The notes beneath the pieces were generated by a model. It ran no database searches. It worked only from the letters and a program-made list of their open reading frames with translations, and was not told the DNA's origin. A stretch of DNA of 64,000 nt from Beaufortia kweichowensis (Eukaryota; Chordata; Actinopteri; Cypriniformes; Gastromyzontidae). The stretch lies in NCBI GenBank assembly GCA_019155185.1, contig CM032816.1, positions 3,857,124 to 3,921,123 on the forward strand, read 5' to 3'. The translations under genes and the position numbers were made by a program. Below are positions 46,701 to 59,639 of the stretch, in pieces (the stretch's first letter is position 1; every line of letters starts with the position of its first letter).

Positions 46701-49155
46701 CTCTGATCTCCTTACGCTGCCTTTGAGCCTCCAGCCCCGCCTCTACACCCTGCAACGACATCAGCCGCTGTTCCAGATCCCCCTCGCAGCTGCACAGCCG
46801 ACTGCGCAACTCCTGCAGCCGCTCCTGCAGCTGCCTCTCGCTCTCCCGCTCGATCTGGAGCTCGGTGGCCCAGAATTCCTCTTCCTCGATCTCCACCTCG
46901 TTCCGCCGCACTTGCTTCTCCAACCTGGAAACGTCCTCCTTCGTCATCTCGTACGCTTCGTCGTCTCCTGCTCCGAGTCTTTTCTCACACAACGTTCGCA
47001 GTTCCACCTCGTACTCCTCCATCTTGTGATCTAGAACCGTAAGAGTCTCTCTTTGGAGCCTCACCAGTTGGGTGAGATCCTCAAATCGGCTGCCCGACAA
47101 CCGAGGGGACATGGATGGTGGAGCGTGGCCACCGTTTGCTAAAACCACCCGGTGTTTGGGGTTGTTATCGCCAAGCCTGCCTCCGCTGAGGATGTCTTTG
47201 AGGGTACGGGGCACGCCGGTGAAGGTCAGAGATTTACGGCGTGGCTCGCGCCGACGGAGGGAACGGTCACCCGGAGCTCGAAGCTTGGCCATTAAAGGAA
47301 GGCTCTGCCGATGTAAGCCACGCTCCGGGGCCCGAGGGCCAAGACCTTCAGTTGAAGGGTACTCATGGAGGGACGGGCCTGTGCGGTGTAGGATGAACTG
47401 CACGTCGCCGGCATACTGTCCCCAAGTGTTGAGAGAGGCGACGGGACTCTCATGCGGGACGAGGTGACGTTCAGTGTCTCTCCATTTTTCGATTAATGTG
47501 TAGCGCCCTGTGCGACCTGCAAAAGGGAAGTAAGATTACAGGGTTGAACTATCTAAAACTGTCACTGGACATTCTTTAAAAAAATCAAACATCTAAATAT
47601 TATAATAATAATAATAATTTGCTTTAAAATTAAATATTGGCTTAAAGTAATAGAACACCCAAAAATAAAACTCTTTATTCCAGATGTATATGACTCCCTA
47701 TCTTTAGTAGTAAAAGTTTAATTAGTTTTTTTATGTGTTAACATTCAGATTTAAAATGACTTTTGAACATATAAATAATAAAAGAAGTGAACTATACCTT
47801 TATGATAACTAAAAAATAAAAGTCCTGTAAAAGACAGACAGATCCTGACTCCTAAAAGACTGGAAGAGATCTTCACAGTCTTCATTTGAGATTTTTTTTT
47901 TTTTTGCTGTAGAATGAGTCAGATTTTCCATGTCAGCGGGCACTTTGGTCACGCCAGTAACTTTCTCACTAGTACGAGAAGAGCTCCGAGATTAGACCAG
48001 TCTGAGTGCTGCTGATTCAAACATGACATCAGCTAAGACGGGTTTAAATAAAAAACTAATAGCTTCGGGTCCCGCTGGTGATGTCATTAACTGAAGTCTG
48101 CTTTTTACACCATTTGATCATCTCTTTATAGTCAGCCTCAGACTGCTGGAAAGCCAGTACACACGTTCTTAAATGCTTCGTTTCTTTTTACTTTTAAATC
48201 AGGTAAAGATTACTCAATCAGCCTGGATGCCAGATGGTTTCTGCATTACTCTTCATCTTGTGGAGAGTTATAGCTGCAAGATTTGAGTCTGGCATACCGA
48301 TGTTGGGGAGGAACTTCACGTTTCGGCACACTTTTCAATTTCGTAACAAGGATCTTGTTATTTTAAATCTTTAAATAAAATGTTTTACCACACATCCGCA
48401 GTACTTTCCCCAGCAAACAGAATACAAAATACTCAAATTAGCACATCGGATTGTTCGAATCACAATGGCGCGGAAAGTACATCATTATATTTGACATCTT
48501 TCTGTAGTGAAATTATGTAGTTTAAGCTGCAATCTGTAATATTTTTTAGTTAAAAAAGAACAAAAATCATTATAAAGCAACTCATTATCTTACTCTCATT
48601 CACAACATAATGTTCAATTTAATTTTGCAGGAAGTGACATCATTTGTCTCTGCGTGGTTACATCATGCCAGTAAACCGAAAAAGTTGTGTGTCGAGGATT
48701 GATAAGCATTTGCGTAGTATTATTTGTAGAATAAATTCGCTTGATAATGTCACTAAAACTGAGATCCTTTAAAGGGATAGTGTCCATATGCTGTCATCTT
48801 TTACTCACCCTCATGGTGATCTAAACCTGTATGAGTTTCTTTATTATTCAACACAAAAGAAGATATTTTAATGAATGATGGTAAGCACATCTTCAGGTTT
48901 GAAACAATACAAACCTAAGTAAATGATGAACGTTTTTTATTTTTGGGTGAACTATCCCTTTAAGTAATTCATAGCTTGGCAAGCTACACTTTCAAGCAGC
49001 TTTCCTAGTACCGCTCTATAGAATCTATACTGATAAAACGGCTGAGACTTACCAATAGCTTGAGCCAAAGCGATGACCACGTCCTGGCAGGTAGTGGCCT
49101 CTGTGACACCGCAGACCACACGCTGAACTCCATCGACCCACACTTTCAGCTCCAT
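43765..49155 (-). CDS. rassf8: N-terminal RASSF family protein, closest to RASSF8
   Basis: RASSF7-10 proteins carry an N-terminal Ras-association domain and coiled coils and act as adaptors in junction, growth and mitotic control. Coding exons are 49155-49053, 47516-46552, 45689-45545 and 43886-43765, giving about 444 residues. The RA domain (about 1-84) runs from MELKVWVDGVQRVVCGVTEA through GRTGRYTLIEKWRDTE to VQFILHRTGPS. A basic RRREPRRKSLTFTG motif follows. Long coiled coils span about 185-395 ([40 protein letters not shown]). The end TKVTVLPVEP, SLKRPSSS and NPEGIYV is RASSF8-like, while mammalian RASSF7 lacks these. The start exon extends into 5'UTR to about 49252, after acceptor CTGTGCAG. 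A promoter candidate lies near 58.6 kb. The a or b paralogue is not assigned. Confidence 0.9.
46335..46515. repeat. Hairpin-type interspersed repeat
   Basis: ACACAAAAGAAGATATTT near 46388 is mirrored by AAATATCTTCTTTTGTGT near 46486, with CCTGTTGACTTCCATTATAT between. This is the layout of a widespread fish inverted-repeat element. A related ACACAAAAGAAGATATTTTA lies inside the element at 48767-48964. Confidence 0.7.
48767..48964. mobile_element. Complete miniature inverted-repeat element, about 200 bp
   Basis: It starts CTTTAAAGGGATAGTGTCCA and ends TTTTGGGTGAACTATCCCTTTAAG, so the terminal CTTTAAAGGGATAGT is mirrored. The interior has TTTACTCACCCTCATGGTGA. It lies in the first coding intron of the RASSF gene. 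The same family begins at 63757 near the right edge. Confidence 0.8.
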
Positions 49156-49259
49156 CCTGACTCAAACACTGCAGGGTCTGGGGCTTCTGCGTCATTCCTT
49201 CCTGCTCCAGGGGTCCGGCGATACAGCTGCCATCCCACTTATGGCAGTTCTGCACAGAA

Positions 49260-52200
49260 AGAGTAAAAAACACATGGGGTGGGTTAGGAAACACTTTGGA
49301 GTGTTTTAATGGAGGTGTGATGACAAAAATGTTTTATTTTTTCAATATTTTTGAGATTTCTGATGTCTGGTTATCACCGTTTTCACCAGTTTCAGCTCTA
49401 TATGTGTGCTACTTTTTTAGATTTTACAAAAAAAAATATTGACAATCTTTACTTGTTATTATGTTTGCCTTTAAAAATGTGATCAACACTGATGATGTCA
49501 TCAAAATAGTTGGCTGCAATTGGTGTTCTTTCTTACATTTATTTGCATATTAAATCGCAATTAGAATTTTTCTAATACCTATTTAACCAGCCGTAGCCGA
49601 TGGTTTTGGTGCAAAGTCGACAAAAAACATATTTGTGAATGTCAAGACGATTACAAAACAAAGTGGCTTTTTATTTGCCCATAGTGTACTATTAATGAGT
49701 TGCCAGAATACTAAAATAATTTCTACTTAAAAAATTAAACAAACATTTCAAACAAATGTCCATTAACGTGGTAACGCATCTGTTCATCAGAAAAGCTTTA
49801 TTAAAGGAAATAACATTTCTTCTTGCAGGAGACCTCTGTGTTTCCAGATGGACACGTTTCCTTCCTCTGATATCTAACTCGATGACCGATCAGCGTTTCC
49901 TTTGTTTTGCACAAAGAAACAAGACGGTGTCTGCAAACAGGTTTAATCACTGTGAAACAACAACTCACGAGCGCTCCCAAAATAGCATATTTTCCAAGAA
50001 ATAAATTGGCAGTGAATCTGTGCCTGTTGTGGAGGTGTGCTGAGGGTGCGAAAAGGAGGGGAAAACACGATAAATAGTTGGCTGCGTAACGGACGTCCTG
50101 CTGGATTCAGGGAGACCAGCTGGACCTGAAGTTATGTTCCTCCCACTTTTGCAAAGAGGTACAATTTTTCGCGATTCACTAAGATGATCATTTATTCTGT
50201 CGTCAAAGAAAGCGGTTTGCGTATAATGAAGTGATAAAGACGGAGTCTGAAATTGTCACTGAATCAATTTATGATGTGTGATTAAATAACCAAAGTAAAT
50301 GGAAAAATTAAAAAGCGGTTTTCGTCGTATGAGGTTTTTGTAAACACAAAGTAAATCAGAATATAAACTATATCGGGTAATATTCAGAATAATACCACAA
50401 TAACTTTTAATCTGTTGGACAGGATTCTGCATGATCTACTGTCATATAATGTACGTCTGCGGTAAGATTAATACAAATTCTCTCTTTATATCTGTTCATA
50501 GAGCCGTACGTTTGGCTTCAGGGATGATTTAGTGTCTGTATGGGGCATTGTGCTGGAAAAGTAAAGCTTTGCTTCAGCCAAACACCACAGCATATGGACA
50601 AAGCCTCTACTCTGAATGAAATACTACACCCGTGCTAATAAAATCTGCAAGCACACCAAATTATGTGCTACTCCCAAAAAACGATGTGGAGCTCTTTAAG
50701 CTTGAAAACCAGGCTGTTAAAACAAAGAGCTTTCCAAGTTTTTCCAACTAAACATTTCAACTGAAGATTCATTATAATTGAAAAATATAACATAATGGCT
50801 TTAAAAAAATGCTGTTTTAACAGGCAGTAGAAATACCCAAATATGAATTTGATATTAATAAATTGTATAGTTTAAAGACGCATCTTACTTTGTTTTTAAC
50901 CTGATAACTGTCACTGCACATATTGAGCATACAAATAAAAATTCACTATCCAAACTACATTTTTTAATTTGAGATATTTAATTTTTTTTTAATGTAAATC
51001 TTTTTTATTTTATTTATTTAAAAAAAACATTACCATTGTTTTAATATTTTTGTGTTGATTTATTATTTTTGAGTCTTAGATTTTTCCATCAATATATAGT
51101 TTGTCATGATTAGATTAGAATTCCACTATAATATTAAAGTGAGTAGTAAAATAAAGTTATTATTTATTTATTATTTTTCCAGAATCATCTTTCTCTTGGA
51201 CCATCATTAACAAAATATTATTTTTAAATCACCATTTATTAAATAAAAATATAATATATACAATAATCCTCATATATAAAAGTCCTCAATTATTTTTTTA
51301 CACAATTGCACAACTTTCTATAGACTGTTGACAGCCTTGATATAATCTCATCCTGTATCTTCTCAACATATGAACCAGCCACAGTAAAAAATCTGTCATT
51401 ATGAAACAATTTCTCACTGTGCCGCAATAAATAATTACACCTCCATTTTCATATTCTGCACATATACTCGCACAACACCTGGTACAGTACATGGACATAT
51501 GGTACAGTGGAACCCCTATAGTTGCACTCTTCAGTGTAAGCCAAAATAAAACATGATGACTTATTACAACACAACCAAATGAACCGGAGTCAATGTTAGG
51601 TTCCAGCCAAAAGTCTAATTTTGATGGATTTGATTTATACAGGGTCAGAAACAGTTCAGATCTAATGCTTTAAATCACATTTAAGCATTTGAATACACAC
51701 CTAGAATTTACCAATCAAACTCAGAGTTTTTACTTTGTTATTCCTGTCCTGCCTTTAGCGTTCGTGACAACAGATGGAGTGTGTCAGATGTAAGGCATTG
51801 CGGGGCATGAGCCCGGCTCATTTTATGTCTCCTTTTACAAAATACACAAAAGTGGCATGCGGCCCGCTGTATTCTGACATTTTTCCACGAGTGCTCACTG
51901 AAGCAGGGAAGTCCAGTTAACGGATGACTTCACTTCCTCTGCATACTGTATGTCTGACTAAATCAGCCAAAAGCAGGCAACCGACATCTGTGTTAGATCG
52001 GCGATATTAAGGGATGTATTGGCCTTTAAAATTTCACCCTTACAAAAATATATTTGAGAGAATGTTTATATAATTATACACAATATTTTCTATTAGCATT
52101 TATCATGTTTATATTATTGTACATGTAGTGTATTTATAGTAAAGAAAAAGATGCGTTTTCTGTCAATCTGCATAAGCATACTTTAAGGTTTTTATATATT

Positions 52201-54960
52201 TATTAGCAACCTAAAAATCACATTTTTAAACTGCATTTTATGCTGAATTCTGTGTGCAACTCGCAGGAAATATCACGCTCATAATTCATCTTGCACAGCT
52301 GTTTTGCTTGCTCAATACTAATATGTAGTGTGATGAAATAAACATGTCCCGCTTGCATGATACAGACAGGATTTTGTGAAACAAGCCTTACAGTATACCA
52401 GTGTAAGGTAAGGTTACTTGAAATATTTACAATTTCAATTTTAGATTTAAATTACTTACTTAATTACACTGTCTAAAAAGTAATTGCATTACTCATTACC
52501 AATGACTTCTTAAAAATATTAAGATAAACTTAAATTAATCATCAGCTATAACAAGCTGTAAATATTAATAAACAAAAAATAAACTAATTTCTAATACTTT
52601 TCTAACTAATTATTGCAGACACACCTAAATTGAGATTTTGTTTCATACAGAATTGAAAGTATATACAGTCCTACATAATGTAAGAACATCATAATGTCAT
52701 TAAATTACTTAAAATTAAAGAGTAATCCGTTACTTTAACAAGGGAAATATAATTTTATTACAGTAATGATTTATTTAATCATTCATTACATTCAACACTA
52801 CAGTGTGAAGTAATGCTAATAAACATGACAGCTATAAAAAAACGTTTTACCACTACAATATTGTTATTATATCCTAGCACGACAAATAACATTAATTAGT
52901 CTCCTTTAATCTTTCCAAACAAACATAGTGAATGTCAGTATTACATATCTGAGACATGAGTCACATCTGACTTGATCAGACTTGTCAAACCTGCTGTTGA
53001 AGATCAAAATCACGGTGCAGTTGAGAAAAATAACGGTACAATTGAAGAAGTGTGACAAGAAAGTTTATCAAGCTTTGTCTGTTTATTAAGATGAAACCTT
53101 TAAAGTTGTGAATGGACCAAACTGCTGCATCCTTCTTGTTGTATCACCAAGACAAGCATTCACTATCTTTAGACAGGCAGATGGACACCTATAAGCACGT
53201 CTCTGTGGATCCATACCACCAAAGAATCCGTGATTCTGGGCTGGACTCCAACCACGAACATCTAAAGTCTATGACCGGAGGTGGAATTACATCCACACAA
53301 GTTTCATAACAACAACAACTCTGTCTTATACGAGAGTCTAGATTGTGCAAAACCTAAACCGCTCCCATCACTGTTGTTTACACTTAAAGTGCCAGACGTG
53401 TCGCAATGTGCATGTAGTTGACAAACACATCCCGTTTTGGCTCTAGCCACTTTACTCCCCGTCCATCTGAAATTAAATGATTTGACTTTTATAGCTTGCG
53501 ATGCCATAAAGACACTGACATACTTTGGATGCTATCCATTGTGAAAATCCATTGTGATTTATTAAAAGTTAAAGTTTTGCTTCTGTATTAAATCACCCAA
53601 CAGGGTATTCATTAAAATCTCTATTTTTGTGTTCAGCAGATGACAAACAACATGAGGCGAAGAACTGATATATGATCTAAATCTCATATCTAATACTATC
53701 TCTCATATACAGAAGAGAAGAAACACCATTCACATATCCCAAAATGATCATTTTGGTGTTTATAGGAAGAATCCCTGCGATCTTTCCAGATTTTCTCAAG
53801 CAGAAGGCTATGGGAGTGCTGACTGTGTCTGAGTCAGAGAGACCACACCATGCACGTTTATCTCGCTGGGCTCAGTACAGGACTGACTCACTTGATACAG
53901 ACCGATTTGATATTTCTGGAAAGTCACATGGATGCAGAAAGTGTCTTGCGGCACAGGATCGTTTACTTTAAACGTGTTTGGGTATTTGATGAATGATAAA
54001 GAGGGGAAGACATTCCAACCGTTCCAAAATAACTCCAAACCAAAGCAACTGAAGGAAGGACGTTGCCATATCTAAAGACCAGAATATTTCAATGTTAAAG
54101 AGATGCATGCCTTGACCGCACTAATGCGCTAATGCGTTTGAAAATCCATCTTTTTCTCTCCCTTTTGGCCTTCTGTCCACACTAAGACCACACTTTTTGA
54201 AAACCTCCAAGTTTTTGAGTTGTAGTGTTGACCATGAAAACAGGCTTTCCAAAACAATGATGCATTTGTTGTAATATGACACATTTTGATACTTGACATT
54301 GCATTTCTTCAGAAGACGAGGAATGTTTTCACTCACAGTTTTCTCTTGCTTTTGCAACTTTATAATAATTTTAAAGCAAACGGAAAGTGATTCTCAACAG
54401 AAATTACGAATATTAATATTAACACCTTAGCAACCACATAGCATTGTGTTGGTGCACAGGCAAGCCCTCTCTTGTAAGATTTATCTAAAACAAAACCTGT
54501 GAAAAGATTTATATACATAAAACGATATATCTCCTTTAACAACTAAAGCTCTCCATTGTTTGTCAGCCGTCACGTGAGCTCTTGACAGACGCTAAACCCT
54601 GCTGAAAGGATTCAATTAAAAACTAATGATACAACATTCCAGGCTCAGTACGAGCATCTATCCAAAACCAGAAAGAATAAACGAATTTCGTGTGAAATAA
54701 TGATGTGGTGTTGCTGTTGCAGAACTCTTTCGGATTGAACTTTCATTCTCCTGCGCTGGCTCTAGCTGCCATGCTACATGTAATTACCAGCAATTTATGC
54801 ACTCCGCTGTAATTGGTTGCAGGCCTCTGTTGAAACTGTTTCAAGAGTGAACGCACTTGAAAAATACAGCTATTTTGAATTAAAACAATAGACATGCTGC
54901 TAAAAAGTAGGACAACAAAAGGTATTTGGAAACTTTCCGATTGTCGAACACTAGTGGAAC
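49260..54960 (-). other. Proximal part of RASSF 5' intron, no exon recognised
   Basis: The stretch is mostly AT-rich with the truncated family A element at 50896-51155. Less AT-rich patches (about 49800-50120, 51740-51960, 53100-53500, 53744-54060) have short open frames without splice or family support. Confidence 0.4.
50896..51155. mobile_element. Inverted-repeat element (family A), 3'-truncated copy
   Basis: The start TTAACCTGATAACTGTCACT and the interior TTGTCATGATTAGATTAGAA match the other copies, but the expected closing inverted repeat after about 51150 is not visible. Confidence 0.6.
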
Positions 54961-54968
54961 AGCTCAAT

Positions 54969-55707
54969 ACAGTCCCTCCAGAAAAACGCAGATTTTTTTT
55001 GTGATTGTTGCGGGCAAAAATCCTTGATTTTGCGGCACGTTTTCTTAAAAAATGCGATGGAATATGCGGGATATTTTTGCAATTTTATGTGATGAAATTG
55101 CGGGAACAAAAACTGAGGTTTGATGAGAGAAAATAAGGTGATTAGGCTACTACCTTAATGTAAAGAGTCATTTCTTATTACTTCCTATGATAAGCAAGCA
55201 TACTAAATCACAGAATATTTAAGTTCTCATTCTGTTTTAATATAATTTGTATAATTTATATAATTAATATAAATAATTTGCCCCCATTGTCATATAACAC
55301 GCCGGGAAACTGCTTCGCGTGGTCTTTTGCGCTTATTTTTGTTGGCAAATGAGAATAATTTGCGTGCTTCATCATGATTTCACCGCAGGGTTTGCAGATG
55401 ACGTTCATGTCGCGTAATTACGTCACTTCATAAGGTTCCCATGGCAATAGGGGGAAAATAATGGCGCAAATAGTAAACGCAACATTTTTCAACTTTCTGC
55501 TAAGATATATGTGACTTTTTTGCAACGAAAATACAGGGATTATGAAATCATGCTAGCCCCGCATATTTAGCTTGCTGAAATCGGCAATTTATGCACCGAA
55601 AGTGCGGCGTATTTGAAAAAATGCGACCCCCGCATGAATATGCGGACTTTGGCTGATTATGCATTAAATCAGGCGATCGCATAATCGCGTTTTTCTGGAG
55701 GGACTGT
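54969..55707. mobile_element. Non-autonomous DNA transposon, about 740 bp
   Basis: Terminal inverted repeats are ACAGTCCCTCCAGAAAAACG at the left and its reverse complement CGTTTTTCTGGAGGGACTGT at the right (55688-55707). CAAT flanks both ends, a possible four-base target duplication. Subterminal regions are rich in ATGCGG and TTGCGG motifs in both orientations. No transposase frame is present. The superfamily is not assigned. Confidence 0.85.
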
Positions 55708-55709
55708 CA

Positions 55710-56740
55710 ATAAATAAAGGCCCACATGAAATTTTATGATGAGTACATTTTCATAATTTGACATCTAATGCTATTTATACATTAAAAGTGAGACTTTAAG
55801 ACCCACAGAAGTGCCTTAAAGTGCACAGCTTTGTTTAATGCATTGACAATTATCACTAAAACAGGAAGTAAGCGCGACAAATTAAGTGTCCCCTTCTTTT
55901 TTTTAATAGCCAATAGCATTTAGTTAACCTCACATTCTGTAATCTGATGACAAGCTGTAGTTCACAGTGACATCATAACAACTATTGATCCGTATTGGTG
56001 GATTTATGAAATGTCATGATTCAAAACTATATGTCCATAGTTAAAGACCTCGAGACAACGAGTTAAAGACAACGAATATATTTTATCAAAGCAAAGGCTG
56101 TAAAAGTTGCGTGTTTCTACTAAAAGTCGATTTTAGTGTTTGCATGTGCCAGCTGATGTTTTATTAACCTGAAATCTGATGGCAAACCGCAGTTCTGCAT
56201 GATGTCATAAAAAAATTATATATTCATACACTTCATTTCTGATTTCATTGGGACTATTTTTTGGGATCACTGTTAAACTAGCTAGTGACTGGGCCATTGT
56301 TGAGCCTTTCAAACATGCAGCAGGTTATCTGAAGACATGGGCCTTGATTTTACTCCATGGAAACTGATAACATTGAGGTTATACATTCCACACAGCTGAG
56401 CATTCTCTATGAGATAAGACATTTCTAGCCGTTCCTCTCTAATCAGTGGACCAACAACGGCTGCATTTACTGTCATCATATGTGCTTTCAATGTCTAGAG
56501 ATTTAATTTTGTTTTGGCTGCATAGTGCATACTAAAATAGGTGTTTTGTGAATCAGAGGAACAGTGGGGTGTGTTGTTTTCCTCATATTTTGAGCTAAAC
56601 TCTGCTTTCTAACTTAAGACCGCATGTTCATTATGTTGAAAGATCTATGAATTTTATAATCCCCAGCAGCTCCGCTGTAAATCTTTTACCGTTGACTTAC
56701 ACAAGGAGACCAGTCTGAACGAATGAAGTATTATTTTCCT
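55710..56740. other. Non-coding part of RASSF 5' intron
   Basis: This is AT-rich sequence with two roughly similar pieces (about 55915-56000 and 56150-56230; CTGATG-CAA-C--AGTTC). No exon is recognised. Confidence 0.35.
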
Positions 56741-57560
56741 TTTTTTAAGAAAATGTGAGTAACGCCAGCCTGTGCAAACCTCGACGTCTCGTCTTTTAGA
56801 TCGCTGCTAGGCGGTCGCTTCGGACCCAAAATCTCAGCCATATCTAAATATGGCTCAGTCGAGCGTTTTCTACTGTCGATTCCCAAAGGAAAATGCAGGT
56901 GCAAATCAAACGCAAAGTCCACAAACAAACCCAACAGCATGCGCACGCCGGACCTTCCCATCAGCCAACCACAGGAGATCTGTGTCCTCACCAAACCTCC
57001 CAGCTGGCAGGAGAAAGGAAGAAAAACAAACCTTCTCTCCCCACCCCAGTAAAACAATAACCTGAGGTACAGAACATTTGGAGGAAAGTGAGCGAAATCT
57101 CGTCCCTTTGGTGTCGTAATGTGCTTTGCAATGCTCGATTTTTCACACACTTTGGCGCTTTAGCCTCAAACACAATGCGAAGCTTTCATGAAAGGTAACA
57201 AGCGGACAAAAGTTTGAGGAACTATATAAAACCGTGCCAAGTTTTAAACAAAGTTCCCACTCTGAGGAAGTCCAAAACAAGATGGCAAGAACAGACTACC
57301 TACTGTGGTGTTTAAATGAAGGAGCAGCGAGTCTTGTAAAACTTTCTCAGAGTTTGGTCTCAGCTGAGGTGCTTTAATAATAACTTGAGAATAGCTACAA
57401 CCCCCCAAATCCCACCTCCACAGTCAGAGTCGGGACGTTGAGACTGGCAGGATCACTAACATCTGGATGGCACGTTTAGCTGGATATAATGCTGCCTTTG
57501 TTCTTTTGCCATGCTTGTGATCAGCACACTGGCTTTGAAGAACCAGCCAAAAACTGAGTT
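56740..57560. promoter_or_regulatory. Repeat-free, less AT-rich block, candidate regulatory region
   Basis: In the RASSF 5' intron this block of about 800 bases has no recognised repeats. It holds a palindromic A/T-core CCATATCTAAATATGG (56838-56853) and a plus-strand TATATAAA (57223-57230). A short open frame starts in good context at 57282. A promoter or enhancer is possible. Confidence 0.35.
57282..57377 (+). CDS. Possible 31-residue small ORF
   Basis: An ATG in good initiation context (AAGATGG) lies 52 bases beyond a TATATAAA box and opens a 31-residue frame beginning MARTDYLLWCLNEGAA and ending SAEVL before TAA. I recognise no family. A TATA box plus a short frame can arise by chance, so this is a candidate only. 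Confidence 0.15.
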   Translation: MARTDYLLWCLNEGAASLVKLSQSLVSAEVL

Positions 57561-58550
57561 ACTGAGGTACTGGATGAAGTGTCGACGTGATTTAGACTTT
57601 TATTAATAATCTCTCATCTCACCACTTTTAATAAAGTAGTTATAAGTATAACCACTATGAACATACGGGTACTTAGTCACAAATGAGTCACAAGAAAATT
57701 GTTTTTCTCTTCACATTTTAGAATAGTAGTAAACTCATCAAAATCATGAAATAACACAATTGTAACTGTGGGGATTATGTTGTGACTAAAAGCATCCAAA
57801 ATAAATGAACACTATGTTACATTTGATCATCTTTAAAAGTAGTCACACTTTGTCTATAATTTGTAAAATCAAACTCATTTTGGACATTTTATCATCCAGA
57901 TTCTTGAGGTCTCAACCTGAAAAGCTTTTTAAACAACACTGAAGAAATTTCGATCTATGCTGGACTCTTATTAGCTGCTTTTTATTCATTATTTGCTCCA
58001 AATAATCCATTTCAAAAATATTTTTTAAATACAATTGTAGTTTTCTAATCAAATAAATTAATATGTCAGCACAATTATATTTTTGTCTATAAAAGTTATT
58101 TCAAACATTATAATAACGTTTGACTGGTACTGTATTGGAAATTTTACAGTAATTTGCAAACTTATACAGTATACAGTATAACAGGGAATTGTTTATATGG
58201 TTTTCTAGGCATGGGACTTTACACAATTTAAAAACCAATGGTTCCTTGCGTAAAACTGTTGCAAAGTATACCATACATAGACAAAGATGAATGCTTCAAA
58301 TATAAAAATGCAACAACATATACTTCTTAAAGATGAAGTAAAAATTCATATTGATGTCATATTTAGTGCTTATATTGTTGTTTGATGCTCAACACTGAAA
58401 TCAACGTTTTAAATCAATGTTTGTTTTCAATACATTACATTATTGTTTTACATTTTTAAAGTTTAATCATTCAGTGTAAATATTTAAACTTGTGATGCGT
58501 AAATGTTTATGATATACAGCACATAGACTAAACATTACGTGACTTTCTTA
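57560..58550. other. Non-coding distal part of RASSF 5' intron
   Basis: AT-rich, with no exon or clear repeat recognised. Confidence 0.35.
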
Positions 58551-58551
58551 C

Positions 58552-58830
58552 CTTTCTTTCACGTAGAGGAACGATCAGATTTGTCCGAGGCGACTGAACA
58601 AAGTTTGTGCAATAACACGATTTTTCCAGACCTTATTTTTAAAGCATCGTCTGATTTAAACTACCAGCTATTTTCTCTTTCTTTTCTACAGTGCAAATGA
58701 GCGGATTTCGTCTGCAGCACTTGAGGAAAAAGTTTTCACGCTGTGCTGCGGTCGCTCGATCCGATGTGGAAAATACAACCATCTGATCTCACTCACAATC
58801 ACGCATCCCGTTTTTTCACCCACCCGTCCC
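58552..58830 (-). promoter_or_regulatory. Probable promoter and non-coding first exon of the RASSF gene
   Basis: On the minus strand a donor CTACGTGAAAGAAAG/GTAAG sits near 58552. Upstream is GC-richer sequence with CGACCGCAGCACAGCG and CGGATCGAGCGACC. No other minus-strand first exon was found for the RASSF gene, whose start-codon exon begins at an acceptor about 9.3 kb away. Linkage is inferred. Confidence 0.4.
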
Positions 58831-59639
58831 GCCTTTAACCCGATAACTGTGTGCAGTCATTGGTACAGTTACGTGAACGACTTACCAACTATCCAACCAC
58901 ATGTATGTTATGAGGGACTCCGGATAGCCCACCCGAAGTCGCTTTAAGGCAAGCCCAGGGTTGCCAGGTTCGCTGTTTTAACGCGTATATGTGCTACTTT
59001 AAACTACCGCGTTTTATTTATCAGCTGTCAGTCTTAAGGTAAGAAGAATTTATTCATGAAAACGGATTGAGTTTATGATTACTGCTATACAGTGACTGTG
59101 AAATATGTGTTTATTTACCTAGGAGTGGCTGCTCAGTTTGGGGTATTTAGGATGGGGTCACTGGGAATTTTTGGGCTAGTTTTGTTGCGCAGATCTGGCA
59201 ACCTCCAATGATCGTAGCTAAAAGCAGGGAAGGAGATTTTTATTTTGGAAGGATGTCAGTGGAGGAAAGATCGTGTAATTCGTATTCGATTGTATATTAT
59301 ATATCTAAAACAAATAGCTCACAGGTTTATAAAACAATAATACTTGAATTTATTAACTATTGTCATGTATGTATGCCAATGATGCTGATGTATTTCAATA
59401 AATAAAAGTAAATTCATTATTTAATTATACATATTTAAATTAATAAAAATATACAAACAAAAAAGTAAATCAATAAATGGTTCTTTCTATGACGTCTTAG
59501 TTTCAACAATACGCTCAATTAAGCTGTTATTAATGAACCTCTTGCTGTGGTCAAATTTTAAACGGCCGCCAGTGACGTCACTGCCATCATTAATTGGCTG
59601 AAGTTCCTCACGTGATCTCACTGATACAGTGAACGTATT

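Noticed and set aside
46657..47467. Two plus-strand open frames of 125 and 131 residues
   Set aside because: They are antisense shadows of the GC-rich RASSF coding exon; leucine- and arginine-rich composition mirrors the coiled coil on the other strand.
56731..57150. 139-residue minus-strand open frame in the RASSF 5' intron
   Set aside because: No family resemblance, and no splice sites or promoter fit it; the block is better described as possible regulatory DNA.
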